This document shows, one piece after another, positions 19,579 to 27,926 of a DNA stretch of 64,000 nucleotides. The DNA is taken from assembly GCA_035695765.1 (NCBI GenBank), contig DASRRI010000033.1, positions 26,534-90,533 on the forward strand, written 5' to 3'. The notes beneath the pieces are model-generated. The model was not told the origin of the DNA. It did no database searches and saw nothing but the letters and a program-made list of their open reading frames with translations. Source of the DNA: Dongia_A sp035695765 (GTDB taxonomy: Bacteria; Pseudomonadota; Alphaproteobacteria; Dongiales; Dongiaceae). Position 1 is the first letter of the stretch, and every line of letters begins with the position of its first letter. The translations under genes were made by a program, and so were the position numbers.

Positions 19579-21133
19579 GAGCGCGCGTATCCTCGCGGGG
19601 GGCGAGCAGCGAATGACCGGTCATCGCGGCGGGCTTCGGCAGCCCCATCAGCTCCAGCAGGGTTGGCGCCACGTCGGCCAGCTTGCCGTCGATCACCTTG
19701 CGCCCGGCGGCACCGACCACGATCACCGGCACGCGGTTCAGCGTGTGGGCGGTATGCGGCTCTCCCGTCACCGGATCTTTCATCATCTCCGCATTGCCGT
19801 GATCGGCGGTGATCAGGATCGCGCCGCCCTTGGCCTCGACCGCTTTGCGCAGCCGGCCGAGGCAGCGATCGACCGCCTCCACCGCCTTGATCGCAGCGGC
19901 CAGATTGCCGCTATGGCCGACCATGTCGGTATTGGCGAAGTTGACGACGATGAGGTCGAAGGTATCCGCTTCGATGGCCGCCACCAGCTTGTCGGTCACT
20001 TCGTACGCCGACATCTCCGGCTTCAGATCATAGGTCGCGACCTTGGGCGAGGGCACCAGGATGCGCTCTTCGCCCGGGAACAGCCGCTCTTCGCCGCCAT
20101 TGAAGAAGAATGTGACGTGCGCGTATTTCTCGGTCTCCGCGATGCGCAGCTGCTTCATTCCGGCCTTGGACGCGATCTCGCCCAGCGTGTCGCTCAACTC
20201 CGCCGGTGGGAACAGGGCCGGCATGAACTTGGCGAGCGCGGTCGAATATTCGACCAGCCCTAAGGTCGCCGCGAACTTCGCGATGCGTCGGCGCGCGAAG
20301 CCGTCAAAGGCCGGATCCAGCAACGTGGTTAGCATCTGCCGCGCGCGGTCGGCGCGGAAATTTCCCATGAGCAAACCGTCGCCGTCCTTGATGCCGGCAA
20401 AGCCCTCGATCAAGGTCGGCTTCACGAATTCATCGGTCTCCTCGCGCGCATAGGCCGCCTCGACCGCGGCCACCGCATTCGGTGCCTTGTAGGGCGCATC
20501 GCCGAAGAAGGCGTTGTAGGCCAGCTCGACGCGCTCCCATCTCTTGTCGCGGTCCATCGCGAAATAGCGGCCGCCAACGGTGCCGAACCGTACGTTGGCG
20601 AGACCGGAGAGCGCGGCGGCGACCTCCGCCACATATTGCTTGCCGCTGCTGGGCGGCGTATCGCGGCCGTCGAGGAAGGCATGCAGCGCAACCGGAACAC
20701 CCGCGCCGCTCACGGCTTTCGCCAGCGCGATCAGGTGCACCTGATGCGAATGCACGCCGCCGGGCGACAGCAGGCCCATCAGGTGACAGGTGCCTTTGCT
20801 CTGCTTCAGCTTGCCGATGAAATCGTGCAGCAGAGGGTTGCTGGCCAGCTTGCCGTTGGCGACCGCCAGGTCGATCCGCGGCAGATCCTGCATCACCACG
20901 CGCCCGGCGCCGAGATTCATGTGGCCGACTTCGGAATTGCCCATCTGCCCTTCCGGCAGGCCCACATGCAGCTCCGAGGCGTCGATCAGAGCGTGCGGAC
21001 ATTCGGCGATCATCGCGTGCCACGCGGGGGTCTTGGCCTGCTCGATCGCGTTGTTGTCGTGCTGCGGACGATGGCCCCAGCCGTCCAGAATGCAGAGGAC
21101 GATAGGCTTGGGTCTTTTGCTTGGGTTCGTCAT
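19565..21133 (-). CDS. gpmI: 2,3-bisphosphoglycerate-independent phosphoglycerate mutase
   Basis: A 522-residue glycolytic/gluconeogenic enzyme that interconverts 3- and 2-phosphoglycerate using two Mn ions. It has the N-terminal CILDGWG metal motif and the phosphoserine site GQMGNSEVGHMNLG (about 66). DGRDTPP and the C-terminal metal blocks VNFANTDMVGH and ITADHGNAEMM are also present. The ATG start follows the lipoprotein gene by 13 bases. The envC-like gene overlaps its 3' end, an arrangement often seen in alphaproteobacteria. Confidence 0.97.
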   Translation of the reverse strand: MTNPSKRPKPIVLCILDGWGHRPQHDNNAIEQAKTPAWHAMIAECPHALIDASELHVGLPEGQMGNSEVGHMNLGAGRVVMQDLPRIDLAVANGKLASNPLLHDFIGKLKQSKGTCHLMGLLSPGGVHSHQVHLIALAKAVSGAGVPVALHAFLDGRDTPPSSGKQYVAEVAAALSGLANVRFGTVGGRYFAMDRDKRWERVELAYNAFFGDAPYKAPNAVAAVEAAYAREETDEFVKPTLIEGFAGIKDGDGLLMGNFRADRARQMLTTLLDPAFDGFARRRIAKFAATLGLVEYSTALAKFMPALFPPAELSDTLGEIASKAGMKQLRIAETEKYAHVTFFFNGGEERLFPGEERILVPSPKVATYDLKPEMSAYEVTDKLVAAIEADTFDLIVVNFANTDMVGHSGNLAAAIKAVEAVDRCLGRLRKAVEAKGGAILITADHGNAEMMKDPVTGEPHTAHTLNRVPVIVVGAAGRKVIDGKLADVAPTLLELMGLPKPAAMTGHSLLAPREDTRARATA

Positions 21134-21146
21134 TGCTCGCTATTCG

Positions 21147-21716
21147 TCACTGTTGTTCCACATAGGCCGGGCCGATTCTCTTGAACATCGTCGGCTCGCC
21201 GAAGAATTCCTTGGGCGCCTTGGCAAGGAATGCCTGCCACTGCTCCGAAGTTGCGGTGATGCGCACATCGACGTCGCCGCCTTCCGGCTTGGCCGTTCCG
21301 GGGAGCTTTCCGTCCTTCACCGCCTGGACCAGCTTGTCATTTTCCGTTGACCATACCGACAGCTGGTCAGTTCCTTTGAACTTATATTTGACAAGCACAT
21401 AACCGTCTTCCGTCTCAGCGCCCATGACATTGAGATAGTCGCCCGACGGCAATTGCGTGACATGGGCGTCATAGATATCCACATCCCCCAGCCCTTCGAC
21501 GCCGTGTTCCGCGATAGAAATTCGCAAGGTATGGGCCTCGGTCGCGAATACGTCGACCACCATGTAGCCATCTTCCTCCTGCGACAGCCACGTGCCCCAC
21601 AGGCGTGGATCATTCTTCTGTGGATCAGCGGCGGTGACCGGATGCTCCGATTCGGCCAGGCATCCGCCCAGCAGGGCCGCCGCTGCCAATGCCATGCCCG
21701 CCAGAAACTGGCGCAT
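21147..21716 (-). CDS. Putative lipoprotein of unknown function
   Basis: About 189 residues beginning MRQFLAGMALAAAALLGGC. The lipobox LGGC predicts lipidation at Cys19 and anchoring in the envelope. The rest is a mainly beta, acidic domain with WGTWLSQEEDGYMVVDVF at the start and EQWQAFLAKAPKEFFGEP near the end. The ATG at 21716 is preceded by GGGGGA about 9 bases upstream. An upstream in-frame extension lacks sense. It sits between rlmH and gpmI on the same strand. No family recognised. Confidence 0.8.
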   Translation of the reverse strand: MRQFLAGMALAAAALLGGCLAESEHPVTAADPQKNDPRLWGTWLSQEEDGYMVVDVFATEAHTLRISIAEHGVEGLGDVDIYDAHVTQLPSGDYLNVMGAETEDGYVLVKYKFKGTDQLSVWSTENDKLVQAVKDGKLPGTAKPEGGDVDVRITATSEQWQAFLAKAPKEFFGEPTMFKRIGPAYVEQQ

Positions 21717-21747
21717 GTGATGTTTCCCCCAAGCCGTCATTTTGCCC

Positions 21748-22227
21748 TCAATCGCGGTGATACGGATGCCCCGCCAGGATCTGTTGCGCACGATAGATCT
21801 GCTCGACCAGCATCGCACGCGCCAGCAGGTGCGGCCAAGTCATCTGCCCCAGCGACAGCACGAAGGCCGACTGGTCCCGCATTTCAGGCGCCAGCCCGTC
21901 CGCGCCGCCCAGCATGAACAGGATCTCGGGCGCGCCCTGGTCCTCCCACGCCTTGAGCCGGGCGGCAAAGTCGCGGCTGCCCAGGCTCTTCCCCCGCTCG
22001 TCGAGCGCAACCAGGACCGGCCTGCCCCCCGCCTTGGCCGCGGCCCGGTCGATCGCGATCTGCAACAAAGCGGCTTCGCGCGCCTTCAGCTCCGCGCCGG
22101 ACAGAGGGCGTTTCTCTTCGACCTCCTCGATGGCGAGGGGCCAGTGCAAGCGCTTCCGATATTCGGCGATGAGGTCGGCCTCCGGCCCCGACTTGGCTCG
22201 GCCCACTGCCAAAATACGAAGCTTCAT
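21748..22227 (-). CDS. rlmH: 23S rRNA pseudouridine1915 N3-methyltransferase
   Basis: A 159-residue SPOUT-class methyltransferase that modifies pseudouridine 1915 in helix 69 of 23S rRNA. It has the family start MKLRILAVGRAKSGPE, then LVALDERGKSLGSRDFA. The knot motifs FMLGGADGL and SLGQMTWPHLLARAMLVEQIYRA follow, with the HPYHRD terminus. Divergent from the DUF2272 lipoprotein gene. It probably heads the minus-strand run toward gpmI. Confidence 0.97.
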   Translation of the reverse strand: MKLRILAVGRAKSGPEADLIAEYRKRLHWPLAIEEVEEKRPLSGAELKAREAALLQIAIDRAAAKAGGRPVLVALDERGKSLGSRDFAARLKAWEDQGAPEILFMLGGADGLAPEMRDQSAFVLSLGQMTWPHLLARAMLVEQIYRAQQILAGHPYHRD

Positions 22228-22263
22228 GACAGTCTCGGCATGCTGCGAAGCGGGAGGGGAATC

Positions 22264-22974
22264 ATGATCGGAATCTGGCGGCGACTTTGTCTGATGGCTC
22301 TGTCGGGCTCGGTGCTGGCTGCCTGCGCGATCCAGCCTGCGGTGCGTCGCCCGCCGGTCGATCCCGCTTTGGTCAAGGGCAACATCCTAAGGTTGGCGGA
22401 TGCGGAATGGAATGCGTTCGGCGGCCAGACAATCTACCTGGAAAATGGCCGCGAGCGCATCGACCCGGTGGGGATCTGGGAGGATGAACGGCGCGGCTCG
22501 CCCCGTATCGGCGAATATTGGCGCAGCGTGGACGAGGATTGGTCGGGCTTCGATTGCGACAAGCCCTGGTCCGCGGCCTTCATCTCCTGGCTGCTGCTGG
22601 AGGCGGGTGTCCCACCGGATTTGTTCAAGCCGAGCCGCCTGCATGCCGACTATCTCCGCGCCATCGCCTTCACTGAAACCGAGGCAACGGCGCGCTTCGT
22701 GCTGCACGATGCAAAGCTGTTTCCCCCGCGCCCCGGCGATCTCATCTGCGCCACCCGGGCCGGCGCCAGCATTCCCGCCTATGATGATATCCCGGACGGC
22801 ACGCCGATGCATTGCGATCTGGTGATGGTCAACCAAGGCGGCCGGCTCGAAAGCATCGGCGGCAACGTGCGCAACTCGGTCTCCAGGACCGTGCGCCAGG
22901 TCGGCGCCGACGGCTTGCTGCCGCCGAGCGGCGACCGGCCCTGGGTGCTGGTGGTGGAGGATCGGTATCCCTAG
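22264..22974 (+). CDS. DUF2272-family lipoprotein
   Basis: 236 residues from the ATG at 22264, which has GGGAGGGG directly upstream. The N-terminus carries a lipobox, SVLAAC. The body matches the DUF2272 pattern: FDCDKPWSAAFISWLLLEAG, HADYLRA, PGDLICA, HCDLVMV, and GGNV(R)NSVS. This domain looks like a CHAP/NlpC-type fold, with a Cys in FDC and a His in MHCDLV that could form a dyad. A cell-wall role is an inference. A longer in-frame upstream extension is only antisense to rlmH. Confidence 0.83.
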   Translation: MIGIWRRLCLMALSGSVLAACAIQPAVRRPPVDPALVKGNILRLADAEWNAFGGQTIYLENGRERIDPVGIWEDERRGSPRIGEYWRSVDEDWSGFDCDKPWSAAFISWLLLEAGVPPDLFKPSRLHADYLRAIAFTETEATARFVLHDAKLFPPRPGDLICATRAGASIPAYDDIPDGTPMHCDLVMVNQGGRLESIGGNVRNSVSRTVRQVGADGLLPPSGDRPWVLVVEDRYP

Positions 22975-23034
22975 GCTTGCTGCTCAAGTTGCACTTTCTA
23001 GGCTGAACCAGTGTCCACTGCGGCGGAAGATGCT

Positions 23035-26000
23035 CTACGCCTGCAGGCGCGCCGAGGCGTCGGAATCGTCGACGATGCGCTCCGCCGGCATGTGCAAGGT
23101 GACGCACGTGCCGCGGCCGGGATGGCTGTCGATCGAGATCTCGCCGCCATGCAGTTCCATCAGCTTCTTGCTGATGGCGAGGCCAAGGCCGCTGCCGCCG
23201 AAGCGGCGGCTGATTGAGGAATCGGCCTGACGGAACGGCAGGAACAGGTCCTTGATCACCTCTTCGGCGATACCGATGCCGGTATCACTGATGCTGATGT
23301 CGAGGGTGCCGCTCGTGATCCGCTGCGCGGCCACGGTGACGGAGCCGCCTTGCGGCGTGAATTTGACGGCATTGGAGAGGACGTTGAGCAGCACCTGCTT
23401 CAATGCCCGCTCGTCGGCGCGCACCGGCGGCAAGGCGCCCTTGTTCTCGACGATCAGCCTGACGCCGCCATCGGCGACCTTCGAGGCCACCATGCGCACA
23501 CAATCGCTGATCACCGAATCGACGGAGATGACTTCCTCCGTCAATTTATGCTGGCCCGCTTCGATGCGTGACATGTCGAGAATGTCGTTGATGAGGGCGA
23601 GCAGCAGCTTGCCGCTGCTGTTAATGTCGTCGGCGTAGGTGACGTAGCGCTCCGGGATCTGCCCGAACGACTGGTCGCGGATCAGCTGCGAGAAGCCGAT
23701 GACGGCGTTCAGCGGCGTGCGGAGCTCGTGGCTCATATTGGCGAGGAACTGGGTCTTGGTGCGATTGGCGATCTCGGCGGTGCGCTTCGCCGTCATCAGC
23801 TCGATCTCGCGCTCGCGCTGCTCGGTGACGTCCTGCATGACGCCGATCTCGTAAAGGATGCGGCCCTGCGAGTCGCGTAGCCGCTCCGCCTCCATGTGCA
23901 GATGTGCGATCGACTGATCGGGGCGGATGGCTCGGAGCTGGACGCCGTAGCGGTCCGACGCACGGGTCACGAAGTCTTCGACCGCGGCCATTGCGGCGGA
24001 AAGATCGTCCGGATGCGCGAATTTCCGCACCAGGTCGGTTTCCTCGAGCGGGACATCCTCGGGTTTCGCGCCCAGAATATCACTGAATTCTGTCGAGACA
24101 TGCAGCCAGCCGCGATCGGAGGATTGCGCGACATCGCGCGGCTCCCACACCCAATAGCCGACGCGCGACAGCCGGTGCGCGTGGCGCAGCAAGGTTTCGT
24201 TGCGCGCGATCGCCAGCTCGCTGCGCTTGCGGTCGGTGATGTCCTGGACCACGCCGATGACCTGGCCGAGCGGCCCGCGGTCGCTCACCACCTTTTCTGC
24301 AGAGACGCTGACGTCGCGAATCTCGCCGTCGGGACGCGCCAAGCGGTATTCGAAGGTCCAGCTGGTCTCCGGCGAAGCCATGAAGGCGCGCCACTCCTCC
24401 AGGATGCGGTCGCGATCCTCCGGATGCGACATGGCGATGAGCGGGCTGCTGGTAGCGCGGTTGAGCTCGTCGGCGGGCGCGCCCAGGATCTCTTCGGCAT
24501 CGCCCGAGAAGACCAGCCGGTCACTGCCGCCGCCGGTCGCCGCGACCGGGTCATAGGTCCAGTAGCACAGCTTGGCCAGGCGATGGGCGCGCCGGAGCTT
24601 GATCTCGCTCTCGCGCAGCATGGCATCGGCCGCCATCTGCTGGGTCACGTCCTGCGACATGCCCACCAGTTCCATCACGCCGTTGCCGACTTCGACGCGC
24701 TTCTCCGCGAAGTCGCGGATGTAGCGATAGCCGCCATCGCGCTGCTTCAGCCGGAAGGTGATGGCGAAGCGTTGCTCATTACCTTCATAGAACTGGCGAT
24801 AGGCCTCGGCCATTTCCGCCTGGTCATCCGGATGGACGAAACGCTGGATGAATTGCGCCAGCGGCAGGTCGATGTCCTGCAGGCTATGCCCGAACACTTC
24901 CTCCAGGTTCGAGGAATAGGTGAAGGTGCAATCGGACCATTGGGCGGAAGCAGAATCCGGCCGCGCGGTCCAATAGCACATATGAGCGATCAACTGCGCG
25001 CGATCCATGATCGCGTTGTTGCGCGCGATCGCGTCTTGCTGCTCGCGCTCCTCGGTGACGTCGGTGCCGACGCTCAGCATCCAGTTACGCCTGCCGCCCG
25101 CATCAGGCAGGCTGGTCGTGGACCAGCGGATCAGCCGCCGCTCTCCCGCGCGGGTCAGCAGGTGGCATTCGTACGGTTCGGAGGAGGTGCTGCTGCGCAC
25201 CCGGCGCTGCGCGGCGTCGACCTTTTCCTGCTCGTCGCGCGGCACCAGATGCACGAAGGGATCGAGCGCGAACAGTTCCGCCTGACGATAGCCCAGCTTC
25301 TCCGCCTCGGCGTTGCAGCTGATGAGGCGTCCGCTCGCATCCTGGACGAATACGATGACATCGGCGGAATCCAGCACGCGCGTCACGAAATCGCGCTGCT
25401 GGCGCAGTCTTGCCTGGCTGAAGAGGATGCGTCGCCCCAGCACGACGGCGATCAAGGCAAGCCCGAAGCCGGCTGCGGCGATGACACCGGAGATCAGCAC
25501 CAGTCCGGGCCGCGCATTCGCCGCCACCACCGACCGCGGCAGCGAGACCGCGACCATCAGCGGAAAATCCTTCACCGGCCGCAGATAGGCGATGCTCGGC
25601 GTGCCATCGGCGGGAGTCCATTTGTCGCGGTCGCCTTCGCCGGCGAAATTCGCCGCATCGGCCGACAGGAAGAAGCCTTTGGGCGCGGTTCCCGTGCGTC
25701 CGGCATCGTCGATCATCAGGATGCCGTCGATCCGCATCAGCGCGACGTGGTGGTCGATCGCGGGCCGCACCAGGCGGAACCGCTCGGCAAAGACCGGCGC
25801 GTCGATCACAATGGTGACGGCGCCAGTCAGCTTGCCCTTGCCGGTGATGATCGGCCGGCTGATTGGAAAGGCCACGCTGTTGGCGCCCGCCAGACGGAAC
25901 GGCGCGCCGATGGTGAGGCCGGCCTCCGGGTGGCTGCGATAATAGTCATAGAGCGGCCGCGGATCGAAACCGGTGGTGGGCAAGGCGGTGCTGTCGCGCG

Positions 26001-26418
26001 TAACCATGCGCAACGTGCCTTCATCGCTGCTGACGATGATGCTCTGGACGGCGGGCAGGGCGGTCAGCCGCGGCTGGACCCGTTCCTGCAGACGAGAGGA
26101 GCTATAGGCGTCGAGCTTCTCCGACCGCCCGAGCCAAGTGCTGGTAAGCTGCAGAACGGTGTCGAGCTGACGCAGCTCCCACCCGGTTTGTTCCGTGACG
26201 GCACGCGCGAAGCGGCGCAGGTTCGCGCGGCTGCCATCATATTCCGATTCATAGAGCTGCCAGCTCGCGGCGCCGGCGCCGATGGCAGCCAGCGCGAGCA
26301 CGAAGACAACCAGCGCCGCAAGCGCGCGGCGGGTCTGCCGCTGCTCGGCGTCATGGGTTTCAATGGACTGGCCGCGTTCCGTCATCCGATCGTCGTGACC
26401 ATCGCTGGAATCGCTCAT
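23035..26418 (-). CDS. Membrane histidine kinase with extracytoplasmic sensor and four PAS domains
   Basis: A 1127-residue sensor kinase. A membrane helix at about 31-52, an extracytoplasmic domain at about 55-300 (Cache/CHASE-like) and a second helix at about 305-325 come first. Four PAS units (about 345-860) and a coiled linker follow. Then come HisKA (FLANMSHELRTPLNA, phospho-His about 893) and HATPase with DTGIGI and GGSGLGLAI. PAS 2, 3 and 4 begin with the same lead-in pattern (A/H-x-L-x-x-x-x-YW) and look duplicated. There is no receiver domain and no response regulator gene beside it, so the partner is unknown. It is divergent from nothing obvious; the 195-base gap upstream separates it from mtgA. 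Confidence 0.92.
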   Translation of the reverse strand: MSDSSDGHDDRMTERGQSIETHDAEQRQTRRALAALVVFVLALAAIGAGAASWQLYESEYDGSRANLRRFARAVTEQTGWELRQLDTVLQLTSTWLGRSEKLDAYSSSRLQERVQPRLTALPAVQSIIVSSDEGTLRMVTRDSTALPTTGFDPRPLYDYYRSHPEAGLTIGAPFRLAGANSVAFPISRPIITGKGKLTGAVTIVIDAPVFAERFRLVRPAIDHHVALMRIDGILMIDDAGRTGTAPKGFFLSADAANFAGEGDRDKWTPADGTPSIAYLRPVKDFPLMVAVSLPRSVVAANARPGLVLISGVIAAAGFGLALIAVVLGRRILFSQARLRQQRDFVTRVLDSADVIVFVQDASGRLISCNAEAEKLGYRQAELFALDPFVHLVPRDEQEKVDAAQRRVRSSTSSEPYECHLLTRAGERRLIRWSTTSLPDAGGRRNWMLSVGTDVTEEREQQDAIARNNAIMDRAQLIAHMCYWTARPDSASAQWSDCTFTYSSNLEEVFGHSLQDIDLPLAQFIQRFVHPDDQAEMAEAYRQFYEGNEQRFAITFRLKQRDGGYRYIRDFAEKRVEVGNGVMELVGMSQDVTQQMAADAMLRESEIKLRRAHRLAKLCYWTYDPVAATGGGSDRLVFSGDAEEILGAPADELNRATSSPLIAMSHPEDRDRILEEWRAFMASPETSWTFEYRLARPDGEIRDVSVSAEKVVSDRGPLGQVIGVVQDITDRKRSELAIARNETLLRHAHRLSRVGYWVWEPRDVAQSSDRGWLHVSTEFSDILGAKPEDVPLEETDLVRKFAHPDDLSAAMAAVEDFVTRASDRYGVQLRAIRPDQSIAHLHMEAERLRDSQGRILYEIGVMQDVTEQREREIELMTAKRTAEIANRTKTQFLANMSHELRTPLNAVIGFSQLIRDQSFGQIPERYVTYADDINSSGKLLLALINDILDMSRIEAGQHKLTEEVISVDSVISDCVRMVASKVADGGVRLIVENKGALPPVRADERALKQVLLNVLSNAVKFTPQGGSVTVAAQRITSGTLDISISDTGIGIAEEVIKDLFLPFRQADSSISRRFGGSGLGLAISKKLMELHGGEISIDSHPGRGTCVTLHMPAERIVDDSDASARLQA

Positions 26419-26613
26419 TTACCGTTTGGCCAAGCCGTCCCCCGGCATGCTCCCGGGCAAATTCCCCGGCACGTCTGAAGGCCAAAGATGCATTGTCCGC
26501 CGCGATTGTGGATATTTGGTTTATCCGGGCGACTCATCCAGGAATATCAAAGTTCAGCATAGTTAATCCGGCCCATCGAACACACCCTATTGTGACAAAT
26601 GCAAAAAGACCAG

Positions 26614-27384
26614 TCACAGATTTGACGATGGATGGATACAGGGGTCGCCAGCCGGGTCCGGCACGTCATTCATCCGCGCCTGGATCTGGCCCGCCCGGCG
26701 CGAGATATAGCCGCTGGGCTTGCCGGCCGAAAAGCGGATCGGGTTCGGCAGGACGGCGGCCAGCAATGCCGCCTCGCGCCGGGTCAGCGCAGCCGCCGAC
26801 TTGTGGAAGTGATAGTGCGCCGCCGCCTCCGCGCCATAGATGCCGGGACCCCATTCCACGACATTAAGGTAGACCTCGAGGATGCGCTTCTTGCCCCACA
26901 TCAGCTCGATCAGCATGGTGAAAAAAGGCTCGACCACCTTGCGGGCATAGCGCGTCAGCTTGCTGTCGCCCGGCCACAGAAACGTGTTCTTGGCGGTCTG
27001 GTTGCTGATCGTGCTGCCGCCGCGCAGGCGGCGCGACTTCTCATTGTGGCGCAGCGCCTTCTCGATCGCCTCGAAGTCAAAGCCCCAATGTGCGCAGTAG
27101 CCGCTGTCCTCGGCCGTGATCACCGCGCGCGCGAGGTTGGGCGAGATGTTGTCGTAGGATTCCCAATCCTTCGAGATCCAGTTGCCCGCGGCAAGGCGGA
27201 TCGCCATGAGCGGGGTCAATGGCGGTGGAATGAAACTATAGAGCGCGGTCACGATCACGCTGATGCCGATGAACAAGGCCAGCGCGCGGCTCAGCCACCG
27301 CAAGGTCCGGCGCGCCCGACCGCCACGCCGCCGGGTGAGGGCAGTCTCAGGGCGCAATTGAGGCTCGGCCAACGGGTTGTCCAT
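26614..27384 (-). CDS. mtgA: Monofunctional peptidoglycan glycosyltransferase
   Basis: A 256-residue GT51 enzyme that polymerises lipid II into glycan strands without a transpeptidase domain. One membrane anchor (about 33-52) is followed by the catalytic block AVITAEDSGYCAHWGFD with the active-site Glu. Further GT51 motifs are LRGGSTISNQTAKN, RKVVEPFFT and KKRILEVYLNVVEWG. It is divergently transcribed from mmcB. The N-terminal 25 residues are basic and cytoplasmic. Confidence 0.95.
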   Translation of the reverse strand: MDNPLAEPQLRPETALTRRRGGRARRTLRWLSRALALFIGISVIVTALYSFIPPPLTPLMAIRLAAGNWISKDWESYDNISPNLARAVITAEDSGYCAHWGFDFEAIEKALRHNEKSRRLRGGSTISNQTAKNTFLWPGDSKLTRYARKVVEPFFTMLIELMWGKKRILEVYLNVVEWGPGIYGAEAAAHYHFHKSAAALTRREAALLAAVLPNPIRFSAGKPSGYISRRAGQIQARMNDVPDPAGDPCIHPSSNL

Positions 27385-27475
27385 CGCGGCCCTTGATACT
27401 GGCGGCCATCGCCGGCGACAAGAGTTGCGAAAGGGCGGTTGCGAAAGAACGCGCTGTCATTGGAGGATGCCGCCC

Positions 27476-27925
27476 ATGACCGATCCAGATCCGGAATTCC
27501 CCGCGACTGCGGGGCGCATCCTGCGCGGTGCGACCAGGCTGCTCGAAGGCCTCGGCTATGCCGCCATCGCCGAATACACCCTCGGCAACGGACGGCGCGC
27601 CGACATCCTTGCCATCGACGGCGCCGGCCAGGTGGCGATCGTCGAAATCAAATCATCGCGCGCCGACTTTGCCGCCGACCATAAATGGCACGAATATCTC
27701 GACTTCTGCGATCGGTTCTACTTCGCGGTCGAGCCGGATTTCCCGCTCGGCCTGCTGCCGGAGGAGGTCGGCCTCATCTGCGCCGACGCCCATGGCGGCT
27801 CGATCCGGCGCGAAGGAACGCCCCAGCCGATCAACGGCAACCGCCGCCGCAGCCTGATCCTCGGCGTCGCGCTCACAGCCAGCCGCCGGCTCGCGCGGAT
27901 CGCCGATCCGGAATTGCCGTGGTGA
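27476..27925 (+). CDS. MmcB-family DNA repair-associated protein
   Basis: 149 residues from ATG 27476, with GGAGG 10 bases upstream. An ATG nine bases earlier is too close to that site. The PD-(D/E)xK-like core is visible as RRADILAIDGAGQVAIVEIKSS. The HKWHEYLDFCDRFYFAV and LGLLPEEVGLI blocks are typical of the MmcB family (DUF1052). In Caulobacter mmcB is damage-inducible; no clear GTTC-N7-GTTC LexA box is seen here. Its 3' end meets the convergent HD-GYP-like gene with two bases between. Confidence 0.85.
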   Translation: MTDPDPEFPATAGRILRGATRLLEGLGYAAIAEYTLGNGRRADILAIDGAGQVAIVEIKSSRADFAADHKWHEYLDFCDRFYFAVEPDFPLGLLPEEVGLICADAHGGSIRREGTPQPINGNRRRSLILGVALTASRRLARIADPELPW

Positions 27926-27926
27926 G

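Noticed and set aside
23896..26478. An 860-codon plus-strand frame
   Set aside because: It is wholly antisense to the PAS histidine kinase, and its His/Arg/Gly-rich text has no domain sense.
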